Shown here in pieces: positions 44,723 to 54,207 of a stretch of 64,000 nt of DNA. The notes beneath the pieces are model-generated. The model was given only the letters and a program-made list of their open reading frames with translations, had not been told where the DNA came from and ran no database searches. The translations under genes were made by a program, and so were the position numbers. Origin of the DNA: Cohaesibacter gelatinilyticus. Lineage in GTDB: Bacteria; Pseudomonadota; Alphaproteobacteria; Rhizobiales; Cohaesibacteraceae. The number at the start of each line of letters is the position of its first letter. The first letter of the stretch is position 1. The stretch spans positions 558,001 through 622,000 of the forward strand of contig NZ_OBEL01000001.1 of NCBI RefSeq assembly GCF_900215605.1, written 5' to 3'.

Positions 44723-45676
44723 TGGAATGAGATAGTCGGGCTTGATTCCGCTGGAGGCAATATAGTCATTGATATCATGGCCTTTGAACAGACCATGGTC
44801 AGTGACGAGAATACCTGTCCAGCCACAAGCTTGTGCGCCAAGAATATCGGTATGCAAGGTATCCCCCAACATTGCAATACGGCTTGGATCTGCATTGTTC
44901 TTGTCGCCCAACCGCTCGTGAATATGATCATAGACACTTCCATAGGGCTTGCCATGAAATTTCAAGGATAGGTTTGGCAAGGCATCTTGCAAATCGTGGG
45001 CGAAGTAGCCGGGCTCCAAACTCAAGCCATCCTCTCGAGGGGCAACCAGATCAGGATTGGCGACCACAACAGGGCGAGGATTTGCCGCCAGACTGTGCAA
45101 CAGCATGGTTTGCTTCATTCGTGACCATCCTGCGGATGATAAGAAGAGGAAACCATCGACCCGGTCATAATCGGCACCATCGATGCCCAATGCACTATTG
45201 GGCAGGGTAAGTTGACCGGCATGATAATCTTCCGGTCCGATGACACCCCAATGTCCGACATCGGCATAATCATCAAGATGCATTTCGCATACTGCGCGGC
45301 TGGATATCAACTCTTCAGGTCTGAAATCAAAACCAAGTTTTTGAAATTTTTCAATTGTTTGCGGAAATGTGAAAGAAGCAGCATTGGTCAGGACGAACAA
45401 CGTCTTACCCATATCTCGTAAAGCGTCAATGCGCTCACGTGCTCCGGGAATAGGGGTCTCTCCTACATTCAAAACGCCAAATGCATCAAAGACAAATACA
45501 TCAAATTTGTCCGCCAATGCACCAAGGTTCGGAGCTTCAATGTACTTTTCCGCCTGAGATTGCCTTTGATTGTAAGAAGAAGAGGAGGAAGCATCCTGTC
45601 CAATATATCCGGGCAAGCGAGCACGAATGGCCTCATATCGTGCAAAAGCGTCCTGAGTGGAAAGGGCAGGATACAT
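44714..45676 (-). CDS. HAD-superfamily class IIA protein with altered motif I
   Basis: This 320-residue NagD-like HAD protein has motif I VFVFDAFGVLN near residue 60, motif II FVLTNAAS, Lys in FHGKPYGSVYD and motif III MLGDTLHTDILGAQACG. In motif I the second Asp of the usual DxD, the acid/base of HAD phosphatases, is Phe. Some alphaproteobacterial HAD-IIA proteins carry Trp there (DVWG), and haloacid dehalogenases carry Tyr. A simple phosphatase label is therefore unsafe, although its place after ugp-glpQ on the same strand would suit glycerol-phosphate metabolism. GAGGAG precedes the ATG. Confidence 0.8.
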   Translation of the reverse strand: MYPALSTQDAFARYEAIRARLPGYIGQDASSSSSYNQRQSQAEKYIEAPNLGALADKFDVFVFDAFGVLNVGETPIPGARERIDALRDMGKTLFVLTNAASFTFPQTIEKFQKLGFDFRPEELISSRAVCEMHLDDYADVGHWGVIGPEDYHAGQLTLPNSALGIDGADYDRVDGFLFLSSAGWSRMKQTMLLHSLAANPRPVVVANPDLVAPREDGLSLEPGYFAHDLQDALPNLSLKFHGKPYGSVYDHIHERLGDKNNADPSRIAMLGDTLHTDILGAQACGWTGILVTDHGLFKGHDINDYIASSGIKPDYLIPSI

Positions 45677-45722
45677 GGTAGCTCCTCTTCTTCAATTCTC
45701 TATCTATATATGAGTGAGAAAT

Positions 45723-45778
45723 CTAATCACCCGAATCTAAAGTTCGTCACATTGGCCAATGAGCACCCACCACACTAG
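45723..45778. repeat. CTAG-ended repeat, short copy
   Basis: This 56-bp element starts CTAATCACCCGAATCTAAAG, matching the left arm at 22527 (25 of 27 bases), and ends CCACCACACTAG, matching the right terminus at 22692 exactly. It looks like a deletion form of the 166-bp composite at 22527-22692. Its terminal CTAG provides the stop codon of glpQ on the minus strand. Confidence 0.7.
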
Positions 45779-46737
45779 CGCTGGTCTTCCGGCAACCAAT
45801 GATAGCCTTGTTCCAATAGCAGCCTTTGGACGCGGGAAGGATAGTCCGAAATGATGCCATCCACGCCCAATTTGATCATGGCCAGAATGTCTTCGGTCTC
45901 ATTCACGGTCCAGGCATTGACCTTCAGACCAAGTGAATGGGCCTTGTTCAACTGCCCCTGATCCAGATCCTTGAAAAAGCTGCCCCAAATTGGAATGCCA
46001 GCTTTTGCAATCATGGTCGGGATGCATCCGTTGGCGGCGATATAATCCGAACTGCCAATCCACGGAGAACCATCATAGATAGTCCCTTTGATGCCTTTGC
46101 CCCCATCGGGAATATCCGGTTTCTGCAAAGTCAGGCAAGCGCGTTGAACATGAGGAGCCAGCTTGGTCAATTCTTCCATCAAAGCCCAGTCAAAGCTTTG
46201 CAGCAAAACCTGATCTTCAAAGTCATGATCTTTGATCAGTTTGACCAGTTTTTGGGCAACATCCTTGACGCGATCCTGATGGCGAGAGAGACTTGCCTCG
46301 CTCTTGATCTCGATATTGAGGATCTCATCACCCACTCCGACATCCTTGAGCAGATTGATGACCTCTTCCAGTGACGGAATGGTGACATCACTCATGAAGG
46401 CTTGATCGGGAAAACGTGACGCATATTCACTTCCCGCTTTCAGTCCGCCAACATCATAACGTTTGATATGCTCTTGTGTCAGTGAGATGACTTCATGATC
46501 GTCATCCAGCCAGACGCCTTGCTCGTCACGAGTGCCGTGCTTGGCAAGTGTCAGGTCATGGGTAGCCATGAAAACATCATCGCTGGACAATTGGATATCA
46601 AGTTCAAGGATCTTGACCCCGATACCCAGAACGTAGGCAAAGCCTTCCAAGGTGTTTTCAGGCAATATACCACGTGCACCACGGTGACCATGAATTTCGA
46701 TCACCCGTCGAGCGTCATTTTGCAAATTTTCAGTCAT
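45775..46737 (-). CDS. ugpQ: Glycerophosphodiester phosphodiesterase (GlpQ/UgpQ type)
   Basis: This enzyme hydrolyses glycerophosphodiesters to glycerol-3-phosphate and an alcohol. The 320-residue protein has the catalytic HGHRGARGILPENT motif near residue 16, the metal ligands in LELDIQLSSD, and VNAWTVNETEDI near the C-terminus. There is no signal peptide, so it is the cytoplasmic UgpQ-like form and acts on substrates brought in by UgpBAEC, whose ATPase gene is 23 bp upstream. The stop codon comes from the repeat at 45723. Confidence 0.92.
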   Translation of the reverse strand: MTENLQNDARRVIEIHGHRGARGILPENTLEGFAYVLGIGVKILELDIQLSSDDVFMATHDLTLAKHGTRDEQGVWLDDDHEVISLTQEHIKRYDVGGLKAGSEYASRFPDQAFMSDVTIPSLEEVINLLKDVGVGDEILNIEIKSEASLSRHQDRVKDVAQKLVKLIKDHDFEDQVLLQSFDWALMEELTKLAPHVQRACLTLQKPDIPDGGKGIKGTIYDGSPWIGSSDYIAANGCIPTMIAKAGIPIWGSFFKDLDQGQLNKAHSLGLKVNAWTVNETEDILAMIKLGVDGIISDYPSRVQRLLLEQGYHWLPEDQR

Positions 46738-46760
46738 GGACCAAAACTTTCAAATCGCGC

Positions 46761-47837
46761 CTAGTTCACGCGTTGGGTGGTTTCTGGGTCGAACAGATGC
46801 ACATTGGCTGGGTCAACGGACAGGCCGATAGAGGTGCCACGATCCAGTTTTTGAATCCCATCAAGACGTACAGAAATCTGTTCTTCGGTATTCAGTAATG
46901 TGCCATGAACAATGGTATCCGCCCCCAATTGCTCAACCACGTCAACGGTGACTGTGAACTGGGCGTCATGGCTGCCTGAGAGATGCAGATGTTCTGGGCG
47001 CGCGCCAGCCTTGAGGGTCTTGCCAGCCTGATTTTCGGCACCGCAAGCTACCGGGATCACCTCGTTATTGGCGAGGGAGACACTCTGGCCATCGCTGCCG
47101 CAAACGCCATCGAGAATATTCATCGCAGGAGAGCCAATGAAACCTGCCACAAACAAGGTCTGTGGTTTGTCATAAAGATCAATCGGTGTGCCGAATTGCT
47201 CAACATTACCACCGTTCAGAACCATCAAACGGTGACCAAGTGTCATGGCCTCTACCTGATCGTGGGTCACATAAACGGAAGTAATACCCAAGCGTTCCTG
47301 CAACTTCTTGATTTCAAGCCGCATCTGGACACGCAGCTTGGCATCCAGGTTGGAAAGTGGTTCATCAAACAAGAAGACGCTTGGTTCGCGAACGATGGCG
47401 CGACCCATGGCGACACGTTGACGTTGACCGCCCGAAAGTTGACGTGGAGCGCGTTGCAGATAAGGGCTCAGCTCCAGAATTTTTGCAGCTTCTTCTACCC
47501 GGCGTTTGATCTCATCCTTAGGTAGGCCGCGAATTTTCAGACCATAGGACATGTTGTCAAATACGCTCATATGCGGATAAAGCGCGTAATTCTGGAACAC
47601 CATCGCGATGTCACGTTGGGAAGGTTCGAGATTATTGACGATCTGATCCCCGATACGAATATTGCCTTCTGTCACGGTTTCAAGACCCGCAATCATTCGA
47701 AGAAGGGTGGACTTACCACAGCCGGATGGTCCGACGATGACGACGAACTCGCCTGCTTCAATTTCTCCGTCAATGCCATGAATGACCTGGGTCTGACCAT
47801 AGGCCTTACGGATATGTTCGAGTGCAATTTTAGCCAT
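46761..47837 (-). CDS. ugpC: Glycerol-3-phosphate ABC transporter ATP-binding protein UgpC
   Basis: This 358-residue MalK/UgpC-type ATPase has Walker [10 protein letters not shown], the signature [16 protein letters not shown], Walker [25 protein letters not shown] and a C-terminal TOBE/MalK regulatory region. Position after ugpE and before the phosphodiesterase identifies it as UgpC rather than another sugar ATPase. Confidence 0.93.
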   Translation of the reverse strand: MAKIALEHIRKAYGQTQVIHGIDGEIEAGEFVVIVGPSGCGKSTLLRMIAGLETVTEGNIRIGDQIVNNLEPSQRDIAMVFQNYALYPHMSVFDNMSYGLKIRGLPKDEIKRRVEEAAKILELSPYLQRAPRQLSGGQRQRVAMGRAIVREPSVFLFDEPLSNLDAKLRVQMRLEIKKLQERLGITSVYVTHDQVEAMTLGHRLMVLNGGNVEQFGTPIDLYDKPQTLFVAGFIGSPAMNILDGVCGSDGQSVSLANNEVIPVACGAENQAGKTLKAGARPEHLHLSGSHDAQFTVTVDVVEQLGADTIVHGTLLNTEEQISVRLDGIQKLDRGTSIGLSVDPANVHLFDPETTQRVN

Positions 47838-47872
47838 TGCTTATACCTGTCTAATTCTATGCGCACTGGCGC

Positions 47873-48724
47873 TTATTTCTCGGTTTCCGTCAGGCCTTTG
47901 ACGAATAGTTTCTGCATTCCGATCACAACAAAGACCGGGGGAACCATGGCGAGCAGTGCGGTCATCATGATGATGTTCCATTGCGGAGATTGCTCGGCTG
48001 CTTCCAGCATCTGCTTGATGCTCATCACGATTGTGGTCATGGAGGTATCGGTCGTGACCAGAAGAGGCCACAGATACTGGTTCCAACCAAAGATGAACAT
48101 GATGACAAAAAGAGCTGCGATATTGGTGCGCGACAGGGGAAGCAGAATGTCCCAGAAGAAGCGCAACGGTCCGGCTCCATCAATTCGCGCACTTTCCAAA
48201 AGTTCGTCTGGAATGGTCAAAAAGACCTGTCGGAACATGAAGGTTGCGGTTGCAGAGGCGATCAACGGAATGGACAATCCCCAATAGCTGTTCAGCATGC
48301 CCAGATTGGCTACGACCTCGAAGGTTGGCAGGATGCGAACCTCTACTGGTAACATCAAGGTAATGAAAATCATCCAGAAGAAGGTCATCCGGAACGGGAA
48401 TTTGAAATAGACGATGGCAAAAGCGGAGATCAGGGAAATGCCGATCTTTCCAATGGAAATCATCAAGGCCATGGCCAGACTGTTCAAAAGCATCAACCAA
48501 ACTGGTGCATTCTCTGTACCGCTGAGGCCTGCTCCAAACAGGGTGCGTTCCAAGTTAACGAAAAATTGGTCACCCGGCCAGAGAGGCAAGGGGGTCTGAA
48601 CCATGCGGATTTCGTCATGGGTCGAGGCTACAAAGGTGATCCAGATTGGCAGTGCAATAATCAGGATACCCAAGATAAGCATCGCATGCGTGAAAAAGGT
48701 CACGATTGGTCTGTTCTCAATCAT
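47873..48724 (-). CDS. ugpE: Glycerol-3-phosphate ABC transporter permease UgpE
   Basis: This 283-residue permease has six helices and an EAA loop (LLESARIDGAGPLRFFWDILLPLSRTNI). The FGWNQYLWPLLVTTD segment is characteristic of UgpE. Its start codon overlaps the ugpA stop by one base (TAATG), so the two permeases are translationally coupled. Confidence 0.94.
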   Translation of the reverse strand: MIENRPIVTFFTHAMLILGILIIALPIWITFVASTHDEIRMVQTPLPLWPGDQFFVNLERTLFGAGLSGTENAPVWLMLLNSLAMALMISIGKIGISLISAFAIVYFKFPFRMTFFWMIFITLMLPVEVRILPTFEVVANLGMLNSYWGLSIPLIASATATFMFRQVFLTIPDELLESARIDGAGPLRFFWDILLPLSRTNIAALFVIMFIFGWNQYLWPLLVTTDTSMTTIVMSIKQMLEAAEQSPQWNIIMMTALLAMVPPVFVVIGMQKLFVKGLTETEK

Positions 48725-49605
48725 TAATATTCGACCTTTCTTTCAACATAGCGGAACTGAACTACGGTCATGACGATTACGATGAACATCAAAATGACGG
48801 ACTGTGCTGCGGAACCACCAAGGTCAAGACCGACGAAACCATCATTGAACACCTTGTAAACAAGGATGGTTGTGGAGTTGGCCGGGCCACCCTGGGTCAC
48901 CGCATGGACGATGCCGAAGGTTTCGAAGAAGGCATAAACCACATTGATCACCAGCAGGAAGAAAGTCGTCGGCGAGATCAACGGGAAGATAATGGTGGAG
49001 AATCGTTTGATCGGTCCCGCGCCATCTATGGCAGCAGCTTCTATCACGGATTTCGGAATGGACTGCATGGCAGCCAGATAAAACAGGAAATTATAGGCAA
49101 CCTGTTTCCAGGCTGCTGCCATAATTACCAGAGCCATTGCTTGGGAACCATTGAGATAATGGTTCCAGTCAATGCCAAAGAAACGCAGGAAATACGGGAA
49201 AATGCCCAAGGTCGGGTTGAACATGAAGACCCAGAGTGCACCAGCCAGAACTGGCGCAATTGCATATGGCCAGATCAACAGCGTGCGGTAAAAGGTTGCC
49301 CCTCTGACAACGCGGTCGGCAAAGCCTGCCAAAACCAGTGCGAAGGACATGGACAGAAACGCGACAGCTGCCGAGAAAAAGGCTGTGCGCCAGAAACTGT
49401 CGATATAATGACTATCTTCAAACAGAAGCTCGAAATTTTCGAACCATACAAATTCGGAACCCAGACCAAAGGCATCTTCAATCAGAAAGGACTGATAGAG
49501 TGCCTGACTAGCGGGCCAGATAAAAAACACAATTGTAATAAGGATTTGCGGCGCCACCAATAAATAGGGAAGGGGTGACGCGGGAAAATGTACGCGCTTT
49601 ATCAT
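48724..49605 (-). CDS. ugpA: Glycerol-3-phosphate ABC transporter permease UgpA
   Basis: This 293-residue permease has the N-terminal helix after [40 protein letters not shown] in the first periplasmic loop, and an EAA loop ([22 protein letters not shown]). I chose ATG 49605 because GGAG lies 6 nt upstream; the frame extends 12 codons further to 49641 without support. Confidence 0.94.
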   Translation of the reverse strand: MIKRVHFPASPLPYLLVAPQILITIVFFIWPASQALYQSFLIEDAFGLGSEFVWFENFELLFEDSHYIDSFWRTAFFSAAVAFLSMSFALVLAGFADRVVRGATFYRTLLIWPYAIAPVLAGALWVFMFNPTLGIFPYFLRFFGIDWNHYLNGSQAMALVIMAAAWKQVAYNFLFYLAAMQSIPKSVIEAAAIDGAGPIKRFSTIIFPLISPTTFFLLVINVVYAFFETFGIVHAVTQGGPANSTTILVYKVFNDGFVGLDLGGSAAQSVILMFIVIVMTVVQFRYVERKVEY

Positions 49606-49674
49606 GAAGGGCTCCAGATATGCAGGAGCACCCCGGCGCAAGCAGCGCCAGGATGCGTTATTCAGATAGCGAGC

Positions 49675-50985
49675 TTATTTGGCAGAGCGCTCGAATTTAC
49701 GCAGCAACGCATCACCACGCTTCTTGGCATCATCCAGAGCGGTTTTTGCATCCTTGGAGCCGTTCCAGAGCGCTTCCATCTCTTCGTTGATGATGTCACG
49801 AACCTGAACGAAGCTACCGAACCGCAGACCGCGAGAAGCAGCAGTTGGCGTGTTCAGGCTCAGCTGCTGAATAGCAGTATCCGTGCCCGGGTTCTTGTCG
49901 TAGAAACCTTGTTTCTTGGACAGTTCGTAAGCAGGAGTGGTGATCGGAACATAGCCGGTTTCCTGATGCCACCAAGCCTGTACTTCTGGAGAAGACAGGT
50001 AGGTCATGAATTTGGCCACGCCTTTATATTCTTCACTCTCATGGCCTTGCAGAACCCAAAGAGTTGCACCGCCGATGATGGAGTTCTGTGGCTTGTCAGC
50101 AACCTTGGTATCCAGAGGCAACATGGTCTGACCGAATTCGAATTTGGCCTGACCCTTGATGGAGCCATAGTAAGCGGAAGAGTTCATCCACATGCCGCAT
50201 TCACCATTGGTGAACAATGGCAAGGAGTCACCACGACGACCGCCATAGACAAAGGATTTGTCTTTGGACATGGCAGCAATATCGTCGAGACGGTTTGCAA
50301 CCTTGTCATTGTTGAAGGTGAACTCGGTGTCAAAACCGGCAAAGCCATTTTCCTTGGTGCCCATTTCAATATTATGCCATGCGGAGAAGTTCTCGATCAT
50401 GACCCAGGACTGCCAACCGAACGACAGGCCACATTTCATGCCGCTGTCGACAAGCTTCTTGGAAACAGCTTTCACATCGTCCCAGGTTTTAGGAACATCA
50501 GCACCAGCCTTTTTCAGGGCGTCTTTGTTGTACCACAGAACCGGAGTGGAGCTGTTGAACGGCATGGAGAGCAGTTCGCCTTCAGGGGTCTGATAGTAAG
50601 AGATCACTGCAGGCAGGTATTGGGATTTGTCGAAAGCTTCGCCAGAGTCGGCCATTAGTTTTTCAACTGGATATACGGCGCCTTTGGCAGCCATCATTGT
50701 TGCAGTGCCAACCTCAAAGACCTGCACGATATGTGGTTGCTGTTTCGCACGGAAAGCAGCAATCGCGGCAGTCATGGTTTCGGTGTAGTTGCCTTTGTAG
50801 ACAGGTACAATTTTATAGTCAGACTGGGTTGCGTTGAAATCATTGGCGATTTTGTTGACGCGTTCACCATTGGTGCCGCCCATTGCGTGCCACCACTGAA
50901 CTTCGGTAGCAGCCAATGCAGGAGAAACGAGACCGGCGAGCATGCTGGCTCCCAGCAGACATGCAACTTTGCGAGACATTTTCAT
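49675..50985 (-). CDS. ugpB: Glycerol-3-phosphate-binding protein UgpB
   Basis: This is the periplasmic binding protein for glycerol-3-phosphate and glycerophosphodiesters, about 436 residues. A signal peptide of about 24 residues ends Ala-Leu-Ala, and the mature start TEVQWWHAMGG is a UgpB hallmark; MPFNSSTPVLWYNKDAL and GECGMWMNSSAYYG follow. Several ATGs lie close together; 50985 has AAGGA at 8 nt, while 50991 is only 2 nt from it. It is the first gene of ugpBAEC-ugpQ. I did not find a convincing PHO box upstream. Confidence 0.94.
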   Translation of the reverse strand: MKMSRKVACLLGASMLAGLVSPALAATEVQWWHAMGGTNGERVNKIANDFNATQSDYKIVPVYKGNYTETMTAAIAAFRAKQQPHIVQVFEVGTATMMAAKGAVYPVEKLMADSGEAFDKSQYLPAVISYYQTPEGELLSMPFNSSTPVLWYNKDALKKAGADVPKTWDDVKAVSKKLVDSGMKCGLSFGWQSWVMIENFSAWHNIEMGTKENGFAGFDTEFTFNNDKVANRLDDIAAMSKDKSFVYGGRRGDSLPLFTNGECGMWMNSSAYYGSIKGQAKFEFGQTMLPLDTKVADKPQNSIIGGATLWVLQGHESEEYKGVAKFMTYLSSPEVQAWWHQETGYVPITTPAYELSKKQGFYDKNPGTDTAIQQLSLNTPTAASRGLRFGSFVQVRDIINEEMEALWNGSKDAKTALDDAKKRGDALLRKFERSAK

Positions 50986-51315
50986 CTTCATTGTCCTTTG
51001 CTCATTCGAGACAAATGTAAATTCACTCTCCCCCCAGAAATGTCTTTCGCTAGTGTTCAATTGGCAGCTTCCAATTGATCAAAGGCGGGGAGGTTAATCT
51101 CATCAACCATCCCGCAGTTGGCTTGCGCAGGAGAGAAGCGCTTTAGCCAGGCACATGTCCTTGGCCAGCCATACCAGACAGTCACAAGCTTATTAGGTGA
51201 GAAAAATAATTCAAATGAATTTTTTTCGCAATCGTCATAACATTGTGTTATAGAAGCGGGAAGTTGTAAAGATTCAAGAAGATACCTTTGGGAATAAGTC
51301 GGGAGATTTCGACCA

Positions 51316-52221
51316 ATGCTTCAAGTCAGACAATTGGAAGCCTTCCGTGCAGTGGCGCTCACAGGCAATGTTACCCTTGCTGGTCAACAACTTGGCATCT
51401 CTCAACCCGCTGTGAGCAGGTTGATCAATTCATTAGTCCAGAGCCTTGGGTTTCCTGTTCTGGTGCGTGAAGGCGGGCGGCTGGTACCCACGCATGAGGC
51501 GCGTTTCCTTCTTGATGAAATTGATCGTGTCATGGCCGGCTTGCGCAACATCGAACAGATGTCCAAAGAGATCCATGAACGTAAGGTTGGCCATGTTCGC
51601 GTTGCCTGCCTTCCTGGTTTTGCGACTACCCATCTTCCTGGCATCATCGCTCAGTTTTTGAAGGAACGCCCTGGCGTTACCTTGGCACTGGAACCTGATC
51701 GTCCTGAGAGGATCCTCGATTGGATTATCTCGCAACAATATGACTTGGGTATTACAGCCGACTATCACGATCATCCGGTGATTGAATCAATTCCGCTCAT
51801 GATGCGAACGGTTGCGATACTGCCCCTCAATCATCGATTGAAAGACAAAGAACAAATCACCCCCAGGGACCTGGATGGAGAACCTTTCATCCATACAAGA
51901 CGAGCCAGCAGATTTTTCAATCTGGTCAAAACAGCCTTTGAATCCTCTGGTGCAAGGCTGAACTCATTGATTGAAACACGGCAGTTTGGTGCTGCGTGCA
52001 GGATTGTTGCCAATGGAGTAGGGGTGAGCGTAGTCTCTATTATTGATGCTCTGGAATATGAGAAGGAAGGTTTGATCATCAAACCTTTTTCTCCGGTGAT
52101 CCCACATGAAGTACATATTCTCTATCCAACTCACACTCCGCGCTCCATGGTTACCATGGAATTCATTGATATGTTTGTGAGCAGTCTGGATGATTATCAG
52201 GTCCGAACGACCAGAAAATAG
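51316..52221 (+). CDS. LysR-family transcriptional regulator
   Basis: This 301-residue LysR regulator has the helix-turn-helix at the N-terminus (LEAFRAVALTGNVTLAGQQLGISQPAVSRLI) and an effector domain whose style (LALEPDRPERILDWIISQQYDLGI) recalls the OccR/NocR group. GGGAG lies 10 nt before the ATG. It is divergent from ugpB (gap about 330 bp) and co-oriented with the TauE/SafE gene 39 bp downstream. Its target could be either; the tight link to the permease gene favours the latter. Confidence 0.86.
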   Translation: MLQVRQLEAFRAVALTGNVTLAGQQLGISQPAVSRLINSLVQSLGFPVLVREGGRLVPTHEARFLLDEIDRVMAGLRNIEQMSKEIHERKVGHVRVACLPGFATTHLPGIIAQFLKERPGVTLALEPDRPERILDWIISQQYDLGITADYHDHPVIESIPLMMRTVAILPLNHRLKDKEQITPRDLDGEPFIHTRRASRFFNLVKTAFESSGARLNSLIETRQFGAACRIVANGVGVSVVSIIDALEYEKEGLIIKPFSPVIPHEVHILYPTHTPRSMVTMEFIDMFVSSLDDYQVRTTRK

Positions 52222-52260
52222 CGGTGCTCCACGATCGTCACGAAGCCGAGGAAAAAGCGG

Positions 52261-53013
52261 ATGCAATTGGATTATGACCTTTGGCAAATTATTGCGATAA
52301 TCCTGACATATTTGTCAGCTGCATTTGCGAAAGGTATTTCTGGTCTTGGCTTTTCAACTATGTGCCTGCCATTCCTTGCAATGACAGTGGGTCTCAAAGA
52401 CGCTCTGTCGTTGGTGATCATTCCTTCCGTCTTGGCCAATCTCATTATCATGCATGGTGCTGGTCAGTTCACGCAAACCATACAGCGGTTTCATCTGATG
52501 TTGCTGGCGACGATCCCTGGACTATTGATTGGTCTTTGGATTTTGGACGTTATTGATGGTGGCATGGCTGGAGCTCTACTTGGTGGTATTCTGATCATCT
52601 GGTGTCTGGTTTCCTTTGCGAAGCCTGATTTCCGCTTGAAACCTTCTTTGGAAAATCCGTTAGGTGTCATCAGTGGCTTTCTGACCGGCGTCGTGAATGG
52701 GCTAACCGGATCTCAAGTCATGCCTTCTTTACCTTACCTGATGGCTCTCGGGTTGAACCGTCAGATGTTTGTACAGGCAATGAACTGTAGTTTCACGCTC
52801 TCGAGCTTCGTTATGGCTTTGGGTTTGATGAAGTTGGACTTGTTTTCAATAGATGCGGTTCTAGTCTCACTTATTGGAACATTCTTTGCATTCCTCGGTC
52901 TTAAGCTTGGGGAGAGCTATCGAAGCCGCCTATCCACCGAGATGTTTAGACGAACAGTTCTTGTGATGCTTTCAATGATGGGCGCTAGCTTGATCATACG
53001 AACGATCTTTTAA
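52261..53013 (+). CDS. TauE/SafE-family membrane permease
   Basis: This 250-residue inner-membrane protein has about eight helices and two TauE/SafE repeats, marked by KGISGLGFSTMCLPFLA near residue 24 and GVVNGLTGSQVMPSLPYLMALGL near 138. The family exports or imports small sulfur-containing anions or other organic anions; substrate here is unknown. It is probably co-transcribed with the LysR gene 39 bp upstream. Confidence 0.86.
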   Translation: MQLDYDLWQIIAIILTYLSAAFAKGISGLGFSTMCLPFLAMTVGLKDALSLVIIPSVLANLIIMHGAGQFTQTIQRFHLMLLATIPGLLIGLWILDVIDGGMAGALLGGILIIWCLVSFAKPDFRLKPSLENPLGVISGFLTGVVNGLTGSQVMPSLPYLMALGLNRQMFVQAMNCSFTLSSFVMALGLMKLDLFSIDAVLVSLIGTFFAFLGLKLGESYRSRLSTEMFRRTVLVMLSMMGASLIIRTIF

Positions 53014-53043
53014 TCGGTAGACAATATTAAAAATCAGCAATGA

Positions 53044-53064
53044 AGTTGCAACTTAATTGCAACT
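53044..53064. promoter_or_regulatory. Palindrome upstream of the NitT/TauT-type binding-protein gene
   Basis: AGTTGCAA-N5-TTGCAACT is perfectly symmetric, 121 bp before the gene at 53185. The TTGCAA-N5-TTGCAA core recalls metal-responsive Fur/Mur-type boxes of alphaproteobacteria in general shape, but this is only a resemblance. Confidence 0.5.
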
Positions 53065-53184
53065 GGATTGACGTTGATCAAAATTTGATTGTAAGTTTCA
53101 TATTATAAGACATAGCCAAGGCCTGACCAGCCCACATTCCTTCATCGAGGACCATAATAACGTTGATTTTCCAAGGAGATCATC

Positions 53185-54183
53185 ATGATCACTCGTCGGT
53201 CCTTGCTCGGCTATACTTCATCCATCATCGGCTCTAGTCTGCTTTTGGGGGCGGGCAGTTCTATTGCAACTGCAGCCAATGCTGCCAGTGCGCTAACCCT
53301 TTATGGGCCTCCAGTTGGGCCATCTGTCACGCTGGCCTATATGGCCAAACAGGGTTTGCTGAGCAAAGCTGCAGGCGGTACGGTTGATTTCGAAATCTAT
53401 AAATCCCCTGATGTATTGCGCGCCAATTTTGTTTCTGGTGATTGGAAACTGGCGGTCACTCCATCTTATGTCGCTGCCAATCTGGCCAACAAAGGCCTTC
53501 CGGTAAAAATGCTCAACATCATGACGTGGGGCATGCTCTATGTTCTGAGTTTTGATGAAGCCATCAAAAAGCCGGAAGATCTGGTGGGCGAGACTGTAGG
53601 CATGTTCTTCCGCAATGATATGCCGGATCTGGTCTTTGGCAGAGTGATGGAAGAAAAAGGGCTGAAGGTCGGAACCGACTATAAACTCCACTATGTTGGT
53701 ACTCCGTTTGAAGCTCTGCAATTGCTGCTGTCTGGCCGTATCAAACATTGCGTTCTGCCTGAGCCTGCAGCGACTGCAGGCATGGTCAAAGGTAAGAAGT
53801 TAGGCAAAAAGCTGTATCGCTCGCTGGATCTGGCCAAGGAGTGGGCATCTGTGACTGGTGGGGAAGGGCGCTTCCCAATGGCAGGCGCCATGGTGCATCA
53901 GGATTTGCTGGATAAGAATCCGGCACTGATCGAAGAATTCCAGAAACAGGCTATGGAAGGCACCAAATGGGTACAGGGCAATCCCATGGAAGCGGCCAAG
54001 GTTGCGGCCGAGACCATGCCTCTGCCGGCACCTGTCATCGCCAAATCTATTCCTCATACGCACCTGACCATGGAGCGGGCTAGCGATATCCGCAATGAGC
54101 TTGAAACCTTCTATGGTCTGCTGGCTGAAAAGAACCCGGCCATCATTGGCGGCAAGCTGCCTGACGCCAGCTTCTATCTGTAA
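53185..54183 (+). CDS. NitT/TauT-type ABC substrate-binding protein with Tat-like signal (copy 1)
   Basis: This 332-residue NMT1/TauA-like periplasmic protein has a signal peptide with a twin-arginine start (ITRRSLLG), followed by a hydrophobic stretch and cleavage near Ala-Asn-Ala-Ala (about 33). The mature protein begins LTLYGPPVGPSVTLAYMA and ends AIIGGKLPDASFYL. AAGGAG precedes the ATG. It heads an operon with a permease, an ATPase and two NnrS-like genes, and is a paralogue of the protein at 60461. The substrate is unknown; the family spans nitrate, sulfonates, thiamine precursors and others. Confidence 0.85.
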   Translation: MITRRSLLGYTSSIIGSSLLLGAGSSIATAANAASALTLYGPPVGPSVTLAYMAKQGLLSKAAGGTVDFEIYKSPDVLRANFVSGDWKLAVTPSYVAANLANKGLPVKMLNIMTWGMLYVLSFDEAIKKPEDLVGETVGMFFRNDMPDLVFGRVMEEKGLKVGTDYKLHYVGTPFEALQLLLSGRIKHCVLPEPAATAGMVKGKKLGKKLYRSLDLAKEWASVTGGEGRFPMAGAMVHQDLLDKNPALIEEFQKQAMEGTKWVQGNPMEAAKVAAETMPLPAPVIAKSIPHTHLTMERASDIRNELETFYGLLAEKNPAIIGGKLPDASFYL

Positions 54184-54207
54184 TCTGGCAAGGGAGGGGG
54201 AGCGAGC

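Noticed and set aside
48706-49563. Open frame (285 codons) antisense to ugpA
   Set aside because: The translation is rich in His, Asp and Cys without any pattern, and the opposite strand is a clear permease.
49588-50658. Long open frame (356 codons) antisense to ugpB
   Set aside because: The minus strand encodes a full UgpB with signal peptide and ribosome-binding site; the antisense frame has no family features.
51233-51256. Possible PHO box before ugpB (CGTCAT and TGTTAT)
   Set aside because: The two half-elements are 13 bp apart rather than the usual 11 and the match is weak, so I did not call PhoB control.
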